Positions 48,475 through 60,522 of a DNA stretch of 64,000 bases are shown here, piece after piece (the stretch's first letter is position 1; each line of letters opens with the position of its first letter). Below the pieces are notes generated by a model. The model was not told the DNA's origin. It searched no databases and worked only from the letters and a program-made list of their open reading frames with translations. The stretch comes from Syngnathus acus. Its lineage: Eukaryota; Chordata; Actinopteri; Syngnathiformes; Syngnathidae. The translations under genes were made by a program, and so were the position numbers. The stretch is taken from assembly GCF_901709675.1 (NCBI RefSeq), contig NC_051105.1, positions 7,617,104-7,681,103 on the forward strand, in the 5' to 3' direction.

Positions 48475-48582
48475 ATTTTTTTTTAAAAATTTAAAAAAAA
48501 TTGTACCCATGTATAATGCGCACTCCAGATTTTAGGACAATAAATTAGTTAAATTTTGCGTATTATACACGGAAAAAAACGG
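47649..48582. mobile_element. 934-bp TIR element, perfect 25-bp TIRs, TA target duplication
   Basis: The left end reads CCGTTTTTTTCCGTGTATAA then TACGC; the right end is its exact reverse complement over 25 bases. TA flanks both sides (47647-47648 and 48583-48584). Subterminal GTACCCATGTATAATACGCA motifs recur. Long T and A tracts at about 47752-47796 and 48444-48471 mirror each other. A 172-codon open frame on the minus strand (47812-48330) has no transposase motif that I recognise. The ends resemble those of the 34673-35069 element (CCGT...TTTTCCG, TA duplication), so the two may be distant relatives. Confidence 0.8.
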
Positions 48583-50356
48583 TAGTTGCGTTTAGCTAAA
48601 TTGAATCAAGCATAATTTGTAGACTGGCAATAATACAGAAGTTTGGAACATTCATTTCATCGCATTTGTACGTTTCACTGATCGTTTGTTAATTTTCTTC
48701 TTGTTAATGAGCTTTTTTTTTGTTGTTGTTGTTGATGGTAAAACGTGTCATTTCTCACTGGAGAACTATCATCCATCTCTGTGGATGCCTTTCATTGCAT
48801 TCACACTTCAATTGACTAGTGTAAATTGGGTCCCTGGTCACAGTGTGATGAATAAAGTCAGGAAAGAAAACAAAATCGTGTCTCAACAAGAAATGAAATT
48901 GATGCGTGCTGAGGTGGAACACACAGCGCTTAAATATGTAAGTACACGCTTCAGGACGATAACTGGGCCAAATTTGAACATTTTCTTTTGAGCAAAGGCT
49001 CCATTCTCAGATCCTGAGTGATAGTGTGGGGTGTGTTGAGGGATTTTTACTTTGAGATTTGCTTGGAACATTTTGGTAGGGATGTCTATTATTATTATTA
49101 TTATTATTTTATTATTATTAATGATAATAATAATATTTATAATTATAAATGTATCTTTGTGGTCAACACAGAGGCAGGTTGAGCCACACTCCACCATTGT
49201 AATGGAAAAAAAAAATAACAATAGCCAAAATTAGGACAATCACTGTCAACGTTTGCCGGGCACAAATAGAGAAACAACTGGAAAGAATTCTGGCAAAGTG
49301 CGTTTGACTCCAAGGAGGGTTACTTTCAATTGGAAAACTTGTCATTTTTCGTTTCCATTTGGAATATATCTTTTGTGTCACCAGTCCTGGAGCTTCTCTG
49401 ACACACTTGGTACGTGTTGCCATTCAGCACATCATAAGAGCACCGCCAAGCGTGCAGCGGCTCTCTTCAGGTGCCCGCGAGGTAGAGCTTTAAATCCCAC
49501 TCACAAATCCAGGGATCAGTCGGGCTCTCATCATGCTCAAATGGATAGTCGCTTTGGCTTCATTCATCACGCCACGAGAGACGCCTCCTCCTCCGATGTT
49601 TTCCAGCCGCAACCGCCAGCCTGTTTACTCTCTCTCCGGGAGGCTGGTGGGAGGAAATTGTCCTCCCTTTGTAATGTCGGGCATGTCTGTGAATCCTAAC
49701 AAGTTCCACGAAAAGGAACAATGCAAAGTTGTTACTTTTGCACGCCGGCAGCAAATGGCCTTTCGCTCCTTGCAGGTGTCATCAAGAATGCAATTTGTTA
49801 AATATTTCAAGATGGAGAATGTAGCCATACATATTAACAGCAAGTGACATGAATTAGAATTGATTCACATTATGACGGGCCTATAAAGGGCAGCGTATAG
49901 CAAAAGGTAGTTAGAGTGCTTGCAGAAGGCGATGTGGGGTGCCAACATGACTAATGGGCCTAACCTGGATCTATCGACTCGCACACAAAAATACTGGAGG
50001 ATTGATTGGGCTGCTTATACCGCTGCCGCAATCTCACCATCAATGATATGCTTCCTCTTGTGTTTGTCAAGTCGCCGCTGCTCTTTTTTGGAAAAATATG
50101 GCTCTTATTATCAAGTCTGATCATGTCCGATGCTCACCTTCATATTCAACCTGCTTCATCACCTCTACATAGAGATAACAGATGGTTATTTTCTTTCCCG
50201 TTATTGAACGTGCTTGTTCGTATGTGGCTCATTGTTTGATGATTTCATGCTGGTTGACCGGGTTAGTTGGGAGTAAGACACAAGGAGACAGTGGAATACC
50301 AGAACAGTTATAACTTAAAATGTCTTAAGCTTTTCACCTCTGGGAGCAACTAGCTA

Positions 50357-50515
50357 AAAGCTAACGAGAAGCATGCAAGTGACTAGAGAGGTTACATTTG
50401 TATTTATTTGTTATTTCACAACCAAACACGTTAGCAAAACTAAAGCTAACGAGTAGCATGCAAGTGACTCGAGAGGTTACATCTGTATTTTTTTATTTCA
50501 CAACCAAACACGTTA
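50357..50515. repeat. Tandem duplication, period 85 bp
   Basis: AAAGCTAACGAG(A/T)AGCATGC begins at 50357 and again at 50442. Both copies run on through GTGACT(A/C)GAGAGGTTACAT and TTTCACAACCAAACACGTTA. The second copy is slightly shorter in its T-rich part. Confidence 0.9.
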
Positions 50516-53500
50516 ATGACTTAGAATATTCATGAAGCAACTACAAAACCCCCTAGATGCTCCACAAACACCTGCTCGAGCTCCACCTCACGTGCAAACC
50601 TAATGAGAACAAGCGCCACTATATAGAAAACAGATAAATAGATACTTTAACTCCATAATCGACCGAGGAAGTCAAATGCCTTATTTAAAAGCAGCCTCGC
50701 GGTCATATCCGCTTCCCTCCGATCCTAACGGAGAGCGTTGAACATTGAACATCTGCTCTCACTCAAGACCGTGGGGTCCATGCAGATGATTGATTCAGGC
50801 GCAGTGAGGAGGCGAAAAGAGGCGAGCCCGGAAGGTGATGGTGGTGGTGAGCGGAGATATAGCGCTTGGGGCTATGTCCGTTAATCATACTGTATTACCA
50901 CACAGTCGGCATTTATCACCAAACACCAAAGGCTCGTGCTCCACGGGGAACACTGGAACCAATCTCACCGCTTACACACAATCCATCCCGGCCTAAAGAA
51001 AAAGTAGCATTGTTGGTCGCAACCGCATCCATTAATTCTGTGACAAGGGGATGTTGCCAAAAAAGTAAAAGTTAAAGTCAAAGAGCAGAGTGGAGAAAGA
51101 GTACTTTAGAGGCCTATTTTTACTTTATCCACCGGCGCACCAGCAGGGAGTGCAAACATTTGGAATTAACCCAGAGTTGTCGGAGATGAAGGAGCCCCTC
51201 TGGTCAAACAACGTAAATCTCGACGTGCTTGTTTAAGGTACCAAAGAGACGATTGAAAGGAGTGTTCACATGACAAAGAGTCAATTGGCGCTTTCCCTTA
51301 AAGACAAATGGAGGCTTTGATTTACTTCTCACTCAAAGTGCAGCGATATATGACTTGACTAACCTCAAACGTAACAAAAAATATTCATTCACTTCATCAT
51401 TTAGTATTGGAAATTTACACATGTATTAATTAAGATGCTCTATTGTGCCATCAGTTTATTTGTTTTTGTCAAAAAAAAAAAAGTGTGGTGACACAAAAAA
51501 AACAGTCAAACAGTAACATCTGATGGATTTTTTTTTTTTGCAATATGCTGAAGAAAAGACAACATCCACTAAAATACATTTCAGTAAAATAGTGCTCACA
51601 ATTCAAATTCCCCAGGATGACACAATTTGGAATTCTGCAAAAAATTCCAGCAAAAATATTTTGGGGAGGTCATCATGTGTCTGCTTATGGTACACACACA
51701 ACAGTTCTAGTGACAGCAGGTATTCTTTTCTCTTTATTTATTTTCTTTCCAACTTTGGCTGACTGAGCACCAGCATGCCAACCCTAACGTTCACAAGGAC
51801 TTGAAAAGCGTTCTGCCTTGTGATTTTTGCATCAATGGACCAGATGGTTTTGTCTCCTAGTTTGCTTTTGGGACAGATGGATCCACAACGGTTCAATATG
51901 AATCCAATTGAACCTTCCAAATCGTATACAATCCATTCTGTGATCTTGGTCGACCTCTGGTTTGTTCGATTGACGCATTGGGGTGAATTCGATTTTCAAT
52001 CGTTCCTTTGTATTGTCAAAACTGCTGCCATCGTGAAATCAATACAACCCAGTTGAATGTGGATTTTCTCTTTGTCCACGTCAAATGCGAGTGACTTGAA
52101 CTTCCTACGTGCCATTTTTGTTCTTTTTCCTCACTGAGGTGTTTGTCATGTCATTAAATCAATAGACATGTGAAATAGCCCAATTTGAATGTGAGAGTGT
52201 TAAAACACCTCCGTAGAGACACATGACATTCATCCTGATTAGTAGCCGCGGGATTGCGCTCACAGCGACTTGTACGGTGAGCCTCCATAATGGCTTCCAC
52301 AGCAGGACGGAGGTTTTAAAAAGCAGTGAAATAATGTTCCTCTGGTACATTTCGGCGAGGAATTGCCAAGTACTTGGATGGTTTTTGTCACCGTCATAAT
52401 CCGTTGTTGCGCAGATGTTTGTGTTCGCTGTTCGTTTACACCCCGTTCTTTATTGGTGCCATATATTTGCTTAATTGCCATTTGTAATTTCTCTTACGCA
52501 AGCAGCAAACTGGCTTTATTGCGACTAGTGTTTTATTATGGTGCCCCTGTAGTTTATTAATTACAATCACCGCGTGACGTTTATTCTGCTAATATTTGGC
52601 TTCCGGGGCCTTGTCTGATATGATTGCGCATGGATGTGCAATCAGCAACAAGTTCGGCCCGCAGAGAGTCCATGTTGGCCAGACCTTAATGCTGGGACGG
52701 AGGGAGGGGGCGGGGCATAGCGCATCTACCGACACTGCCGCGAGACCCTCGTACAAAAAACGAGTTCTGTTTATCAACAGCTTTGATGAGTGTTTTATCA
52801 CATTACAAAGACAAATAACACCCAGGCAAGGGGAACAACTTTTTTTTTTTTTTTAATTTATGCGCGCAATCACAACAATTAACGAATGCTCAAAGTCAAA
52901 GCTGTCCAACCAAGATCAAATCCAATCCATTCGGGGACGCTGGTCAGCCTATCAACATAAACCACAGGAAATAATGAAAATGGAAATAATCCACTCCAAG
53001 GTGAAATTGTCACTGACATCATACACATCTTATTTCCCCCCCCCATTAAATTGATTCATTAATTTTTTTCTCTTTTCATTTTCTAGCAACATGCACAGAT
53101 TCAATCAACTGTGCTGGCGTTTCACGTTGTCATTCTTCTCTGTTCTGGAGGCATATTTTCCTGAATCACATGACCGCTGTGTTCAATTATTCTGATTCCT
53201 CACACTGCCATGAGAGGCTTGAGTTCCTTGTAGCATAATGAATCGCCCCTCTTCTTGACATGTCAGACAGGCCGTCCAGCAATATATATTCATGTCTGCT
53301 AGTGGACACGGAGCCACCAGGAGGGTGGTCCTGCCCTGTCACCACCAGCTGCTGATGTGCACTGGAGGGAAGAGAGTGACATTTAATCGTATGAGGTGGG
53401 CCGTCCCCAAAAGCTCCGCTTTGTAGAAATACGATGTCCTCAACAGTCACAATATTAGGTACAGCCAAAGCAGATTTTTCTCCTATGGGATCGAGAGGTA

Positions 53501-55080
53501 CGCTCAATGCGAGTCGAGCAAAGGGTTAAAGACATCAGCGAGCTTCTATCTCCCCCGACGCAGTCAGGGGAGACAAACAACAAAATCAATACTCCCACTC
53601 TCGACAGTTCACGACGAGGGTCTCCCCTGACGCTTCGCCTCGGTCTGTCACAGTCACTCCTTCAAGTGGGAAGTGCTGACAAGGTGGGTGTCGGAGGGGA
53701 CGACGAGAATCTTGTTCAGCACCACAGACAGCTCCCCACAATTTCTTCGGCTGGATTTGCACTGTGGAGTTCATACAGAGATTTTTTTTTTTTTTAAATC
53801 TTAAACGACACAGTCGGGATATGCATCATGACAGTTCAAAAAGGGATAAAAAACAGAATCTGATGTCTACAGATCAGAATCCCACGTTGAGAAAAAGATG
53901 ATTTTTAACAGATAGCTGCAAATGCCCTCTTTGAAGCAGCAGCATGGACAAGTTCCAAAAATGCTACATTTGTCCTTTAAATATGCAAACAGTTCTTTTA
54001 TGTTGAACATTTGAAGGCATTTTTTCTATTTATCAAATGTCAATCGTGATACACATTGATATAAAACCTCGCCTCAAATCCGCGTTGAAATAATCCCAAA
54101 TCTGTGTTGTATTGACTAACAGTCAAATTGTTTTCTGTTTCACCCCAAGCCTGATATCATTTCTATGTCACTCGAGATGTAATGTAAATAGAAATAGACA
54201 GTCCAAAAAAATCTATTTGGTTGCAGGCCTTTTATTTGTTCAAATGTTAGATGTAATCCAAACAACAAATGAGTCCTACAAGACTCGATTGAGCTCTTCG
54301 GAGTGTGTAAGCAACTGACAAATTATGTGCGAGGCCCTTTTAGTATGGCATGAGCATTACACTGATTACTTTGTGAGCTATACTAATATGCACTTGCCTC
54401 AAAGATGTATGACCAGAATTACATGCTTTCCTTGTACAGCTTTTTAAACGACTGCATAAAATAAATGAGCCAGTTTCCCCATTTACATTTACTGTCAGAT
54501 TTTTTTGACAGTGGAGGCCTGTTATATTTTATAACACATCTGGATTCGGTCGCAGCTGCAGGTGAGTCATTTTAGAGTTCACAAAGGGCAAAAAAAGTTT
54601 CATTTAAAATGCAATATTTCAAATTAGTCATCAGGGTTGAATTGTGTGAATTGACATGTATTTACAGCAAGCGTCAGTTCTTCAGCTCAGCGTTTGTCGA
54701 TTTAGGAGAGTAAAAGGAAGCGCAGTTGAATAATTAGAATCTGACAGCTGGAGGGCTGTCCAGGGATTTTCTTGTTTGTTTCCCATCCATTTTAAATAAA
54801 CTTTGCTCTACTAGGAGTTCAGTAAAGTAGCTGCTGCTATAGGCCACATTGTTCATTTTAAATGTCGCCATTTGTTAAAAAAAAAAAATAATAATAATAA
54901 TTGAAGCAATCATTCAATGCAGCCCAAAACGGAACGCTGTTGTAAAGTAAAAGAATGAAATTCTGAACAGGCAATTAGGTGTCAATTGTGTGTAGATGAA
55001 CCATTATTGTCTGGAAGCAGTTTTTCAAAAGTGGCATTCTCTAGAGTTGTGAACATCACGATGCAAGCCTTTATGCAGTA

Positions 55081-55140
55081 ATGCATCCATCCATTTTCTA
55101 TACTGCTGGTGCTCATCGAGGCATAGTGTCTATTATCAGA
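55081..55140 (-). repeat. Retroelement-tail relic
   Basis: The stretch CATCCATCCATTTTCTATAC then GCTGGTGCTCATCGAGG is the start of the same tail repeat seen at 47448. It is short and truncated. The (GGAT)n array 520 bp further on may derive from the tail of such an element. Confidence 0.45.
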
Positions 55141-55661
55141 AGGCCACTATTGGAGGAATTGGGATACATTTCTCAAAGGAATGGTGAGTTTCAGCATGCG
55201 TCCACAAGTAATTGTTTGCAAGGAGTGGAGGAAATGGAGTTGCAACCATCCCCTTTCCTTGAGACCAAATTCTAATACTTTCCCTAAATCCATTCCGTTT
55301 CGCTGCACTTTGTGAACCCAGCAGTCACAAAGGCCATATGGGCGGGCGGGGAATAAAAGCCCCAATCCTCAAACTCAGCAGCGTTTTTTGCCGCACTTCA
55401 GCAATGAAAGCCACAATGAAGCTGCCGGTGCTTTGCCACTTACAAAAGCAACAACAAACGGCACACGTGGCTGAGGTGTGACATCCACATTTGGGCCATG
55501 ACGTCGGTAACGGCACCAGGGGCCATATGGGGACTAATTGCTTTTGTGTGGGGTAGCACGTGACTTGATCATGCTGCTGATGGGTGTCAAGTTGACCATG
55601 ACCTTTACTAAATAGCACTAGCGTGACCTAATTACACACATTGTTATAGAAATTAGCAATC

Positions 55662-55773
55662 GGATGGATAGATGGATGGATGGATGGATGGATGGATGGA
55701 TGGATGGATGGATGGATGGATGGATGGATGGATGGATGGATGGATGGATGGATGGATGGATGGATGGATGGAT
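55662..55773. repeat. (GGAT)n microsatellite, about 112 bp
   Basis: Almost pure GGAT tetranucleotide repeat with one GATA interruption near the start. The Asp-Gly-Trp-Met and Ile-His-Pro-Ser open frames it creates on the two strands are not genes. Confidence 0.97.
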
Positions 55774-57317
55774 TTGTAATGGTAGAGATCATGATGGCTT
55801 GGAACAGACCACTCACGACAAACATCTTGTTGACTCCATCCCTTGTCATCACGACGCAGTTGGTGGGTAGATCGTCAGGAACACATCAACAGTTCCGTTT
55901 ATCCATCTGAGCTCGCAGAGTGGGAGGGTCATCGCTGTGCACTGCCAGTGGTAATGAAGCCACAGCTATAAATGGTCTAGTCATTCATGATTAAATGGCG
56001 TGCCATGCCTGAAGTAATTGCCTTAATTAGCTATTGAACAGGTTTCAGGGTTAATGGGACAGCAGGTTGGCACTCAACTTGATTTACAGTTGGACGTTAA
56101 TGATTTTACTCTCATCCTCCCCTCATTCGCCGAGATGATTTGATTAACCGTTGGGAGGAAACACATCCCCTTGTTTGTTAGTACAAAATCAATTTCACGC
56201 ATGGCCGAGCTATCTCTGACAGTGTTTTTGTTGAGCAAGCCGGGCCGGGTCCCCAGTCAGCCGAGGCTGACGCTCAAAGTGGCGGCTCTTCCTTCCTTTG
56301 CTCACTAGAGTAGCTCGCCTCCTCTAAGCTCTTTCGTCATGACGGACGGAGCAAACAGTCCCATGTGTTTGGCGGAATAAGCCAGTTTGAGTAATTAGGA
56401 AGTAGCCACCATCAGTCTATTTGGAAAATAGTTTTATTTGAGAAAAAATGTTTTTAAAACCAATCATAAAATCCATTACATTTGTGGGATAACGATCAAA
56501 CTAAAACCGTAGCCATTTTCTCTTAACTTCCATTTCACCAATTTAGACAGGTGTTTTTTTTTTTTGTAGAGGACCGCACTTGCAGTTATATTTTGGCAGT
56601 AGTTGAAATATAACACCTTTCTGTTTTCATTTCTCAATTTGCTCCAGGCTGGTTTTGCCGATAAACACTCTATTTTCTTTTTTTAAGAATAAGTTGTTCC
56701 ATCTTTTTCTATTACATTGCGGTAATTTTTTTAAAAGTGATTTTCACTTCACAAGCAGTGATCACCCACAGCTTTTCGTCTTAGCTCCCTCATATTGAAA
56801 AACAAACACCATCATCCTATCAGTTGTAATAAAGTTTTTTTTTCATCCATTTATCTTGTATTGGCTCTCATTAGATTTTATCTAAGGAAGTGTTTGGAAG
56901 CGTATGCGTTATCGAAAGGAGAATCTATGCAAACGAATCAGAAAAAACACCGTCCACGCTGGATATGATCTGCTGGGCTTCTTTATTGTGAGCTCCGATT
57001 AGACGATTTGCCTCTTGTGTGTCTGGCTTCCTGCCCTGCTCCATCTGCTCAGTGCAGATTGTTTGGAACATATCAGGGTCAATGACCAAACAACCATATT
57101 TGACAAGTGAGCACGTTTGAGTTCTGATTATGGTGAAATCATAACACTTTCTTTAATTGTAAGAATAATGAAGACTCCTCAATATTGTCCATTTTTATTT
57201 GTTATATTTAAAGAGGAACAATTGTTCATATGATCAGTAGAGATTATTTTTCATTGAAGAAGCAAATCCCAAAAGGATTACTGTTTTTGGTTCAGTTTGT
57301 GATTTTGGTGATATACA

Positions 57318-57445
57318 GCTGACTTTGGACGAAAGACAGGATATACTCTGGCTTGGTTGCCAGTCAATGGCAGGACACATTCACGTATTTATTTTTAGAG
57401 CGTAGGAGGAAGCCAGACTCTTAAGAAATGACAGAGCTCTTTTTA
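57318..57445. repeat. Retroelement-tail relic
   Basis: The stretch GCTGACTTTGGACGAAAGAC then GGTTGCCAGTCAATGGCAGGACAC and GTAGGAGGAAGCCAGACTC keeps the order of the common teleost tail repeat (agctgactttgggcgaaagg, ggtcgccagccaatcgcagggcac, gtgggaggaagccggag). Confidence 0.55.
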
Positions 57446-58114
57446 AAATCACATACTGCTTCGCATTGATTGCTTGTTACAGTGTCGACAAAAAATAATG
57501 GCATATAAAAAAAAAAAAAATCTATCGAGTTTGAGTAGTAAAATACAGGAAAGATTCTGCCAGGCTGCAAAATAACCTTGCTCAACCCCATCGGGGGCTC
57601 TTAAAAGTGCACCGTCGCATACGGTGAGTGCATAGCTTTACTTGGGCTGAAAGCTGAGTAAATCAAACTTCGACAGGAGGGAAAGTAAACAAGAGGGAAG
57701 GAGGAGAAAGATCGTCTCCGTGGAATTCGGAGTCGCTCTTTGTCCTGTGTGCCGAGTCAAAATAATGACTGCATAGATGCTGTGGCTGTATTTTGCTGTA
57801 GTAAACACAAGGAAGCATGAGTTGAAAACAAAAGTTGCAGTTGTAAACAAATATCGAACTGTATGTAAACAAATATCGAACCACATGCGTCATCGCTTCT
57901 TTTCAAGGTTTCGGCATTGAAGTGTTTTTCGTTCACGCTTTTTAAAAAAAAAAAATTACGCTATTCTTTTTATGTCTCAATAGCAAAAATAAGGGCCAGC
58001 ACAGTGCGTAGTCGTTGGCTCCTCGGCCTCACAGTCGAGAGGTGTCAGCTTCAAATCTTGGCTCAGGCCCTACTGTGTGGACCTTGTTATCCCTGCCCTT
58101 GTGAGAGTTATTCC

Positions 58115-58262
58115 TGCCATTCCTCCATCACTTTCTTGAGCTCTTGTTCTCATTACAGCGATAGGTAAAATGGAGCCAATTCCAGCTGACTTTGGGCAAG
58201 AGGTGGGATACCCCCTGGACTGGTTGACAGCCAATCGCAGTTCACTTTCATGGGACCGTGAT
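58115..58262. repeat. Retroelement-tail relic
   Basis: The blocks CTTGTTCTCATTACAGCGAT, AGCTGACTTTGGGCAAGAGG and GACAGCCAATCGCAGTTCAC follow the order of the same tail repeat. This is the most complete copy in the window. Confidence 0.6.
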
Positions 58263-59423
58263 ACATTTTTCAAAATGTGATCGGGAGGTTTTGTTATGAA
58301 GAAAGCTAGGTTGAAACGTCAGGAAAAGCCTACACTTGAAGTCATTAATCTCTTTTCTTTATGTTGCCAAAACGTGGCATTTGAACAGGGGTGTGTAGAC
58401 TTTTTCTATCCACTGTTAGTCAGTGAAGACTGAAATTGTACAAAGGTGTGATTTTATTTTCCTTTTTTTTAACTATATCAGCTCTCATTGACTGGCAAAC
58501 TATCCAGGTTGCACCCGACCTTTTGCCTAAAGTCAACAATCCAGCTACCTGACCGTAATGACGACAAGCGAAAATGGCGGGAAAAATCAACAGTGGTTAG
58601 TTGTACGTCGTGGTCATCAAAAAGAAGGAATTTCTTGTTTATCACTCCGGCTGTTGACTCGGTGCTCTGGAACTTCAGCGCTCCGTATGAAAAAGGGCTA
58701 TAAAGTTGAGTGTCGTCTGATGCTTTTTCATCTCGGCTATATAGAGTGCCAGCGTTCCCCGGTGACGACAGCAAGTTCTGCATTAATTATGCCGGGGATG
58801 CTGAGACCTCATCATGAGAAGGCAGCAGGCAACAAAGATATTTGCCTGGCAAGTTGCTCGGTCTCCCTTTTTCCTCGCTTGCCTTCCTTATTGTCTGGTC
58901 TGATTTACCGTCGCCTTTCTCTTCTCGGCACTGCAGAGGCCCGCGGCTTTCTGAGGAGGCTTCGTCGCTCAGGTTGTCAATGAAACTTTGCGCTGGCCGG
59001 GCAGCTAATGCAGTCAGAGTCGTGTGTGTGTTGTCTCTGACGTTGTGACGATAGCGAGGCTGTGCGTGGGGAAGCCTCGGAGCGATCGAGGTTGAAGGTT
59101 GTGTATTGTGCAGGTAGAGCACGGTACAAACATCGGAGCTGAGCTTAAATCAAAGCATCCTTGTTGATTTTATGTTCCTGACATTTTGCCCGTGTTTGTT
59201 TTCCCTTGAGCGCAGAATACAAGTCAGAGCATTAAGTACACCTGCAGATTCAATGGGATCCAATACTCTAGTAGGATATCGTTTTTTTCATTCTACGGTA
59301 AACACAAAAATTATGTACTCAAATCAGTTCTGTTTGACCGAAAAGTCCAATAATGTTAATTAGGATACCAGTACTAATCTTTGAATACTTACCGGTACCA
59401 ATAAGTAAATATATTGTGTTTGC

Positions 59424-59493
59424 ATGTTCTCCTTGGCTTCCCCTTTGCCGTGACCATAATGAACCCAAGCACTGTAGAAAATGGATGGATGGC
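59424..59493. repeat. Retroelement-tail relic, opposite strand
   Basis: The order TGTTCTCCTTGGC, GTGACCATAATGAACCCAAG and CTGTAGAAAATGGATGGATGG corresponds to the other orientation of the tail repeat and ends in the GGATGG motif that can seed (GGAT)n arrays. Confidence 0.5.
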
Positions 59494-60400
59494 AGTTTCC
59501 AAAGTATTTCAATAAGCCATCGACCAAAACCTTTTTTCATCGGGGTCTTCCGCTCGCTGACCTTTGGTGTAATTGTCATAAAACTTTGAGCAAACCTCCA
59601 GAACAACCTTTTGCGGTCAATCCATACAGGGTTGGCACAGATGCCAAAACCCATCCATCTTATTTTTCTTTCCAGCTTTTCCTCATTAGGATCTCAAGAA
59701 ATTGGACGTCGCCCCTGGAACGGAATTCCGTTGTAAACCGAGGATCCCCTGTGTCCCTATTTTGTAGTTATTACGATACCCTGAAGATGATAACAGCAGA
59801 AGTCTCCCCTCTGTCTCGTAAGACAGCAAGACTCCAAGACGATAAATCGTGGATGTTATCGGGTTGAAGTCCAGAACTCCACTTTTCTGTTTTTCAGAAC
59901 TCACTGTTCTTTACTCTCGAGGTGACCAAGAAACTGAGCAGCTGCGCTCCACTGCGATGAACCGATAAACTATAAATGCTGAAGAGCTGTGATCTTAAAG
60001 TGGCGTATGTACCCTACATTTCCATCTGCTACTACTCTTCTGTCTCTCGTTGGTCCATCTGAGCGGCTGCCAAAAGCTCCAAAGCGCAGGAGGAAAGGAT
60101 GTTAAGATTGTAAGAGTTGTATGAGAGGGACTGGCATCTCGTGAAAACCCCGACAAGCTCCGCAGCTGCCCAGCTCTAATAAGCACTTGAAGGCTCGCCT
60201 CATATCGAAATTTATTTGGAGGTGTTATGCTGGTGAGCATCATACTTCACTTTAAAGTACAGTAGATAACTCCAATTTACACGGCAACAAGAATCTAATT
60301 TAGTTTTTTTGGGCAGAGTGATGTGATAGACTCAAGCGTATGCTGGCTCATGACTAAGCCATCTGGACGAAAGGACATTCTTGTGTCCATCTGTGCTCAC

Positions 60401-60522
60401 GATGGATGGATGGATGGATGGATGGATGGATGGATGGATGGATGGATGGATGGATGGATGGATGGATGGATGGATGGATGGATGGATGGATGGATGGATG
60501 GATGGATGGATGGATGGATGGA
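60401..60522. repeat. (GGAT)n microsatellite, about 122 bp
   Basis: A pure GATG/GGAT tetranucleotide run of about 30 units, the second such array in the hs6st3 intron. The open frames with Asp-Gly-Trp-Met or Ile-His-Pro-Ser repeats are products of the microsatellite. Confidence 0.97.

Larger units (their letters stand above)
48583..55661. other. hs6st3 intron 1, second part
   Basis: No exon was recognised. It contains an (ATT)n microsatellite near 49088-49135, a tandem duplication at 50357-50515 (separate entry), A/T tracts and scattered open frames without family resemblance. GC-balanced, low-repeat blocks at about 49390-49700 and 52560-52760 are candidates for conserved regulatory sequence (inference only). 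Confidence 0.35.
55774..60400. other. hs6st3 intron 1, third part
   Basis: No exon was recognised. Three decayed retroelement-tail fragments are listed separately. A block at about 55960-56060 with ATTGCCTTAATTAGCTATTG and another at about 58720-58960 look like unique, composition-balanced DNA and are candidate conserved elements. This is inference without comparative data. Confidence 0.35.

Noticed and set aside
49253-49699. 148-codon + strand open frame
   Set aside because: No family resemblance, no splice context, atypical composition; could be a conserved non-coding block at most.
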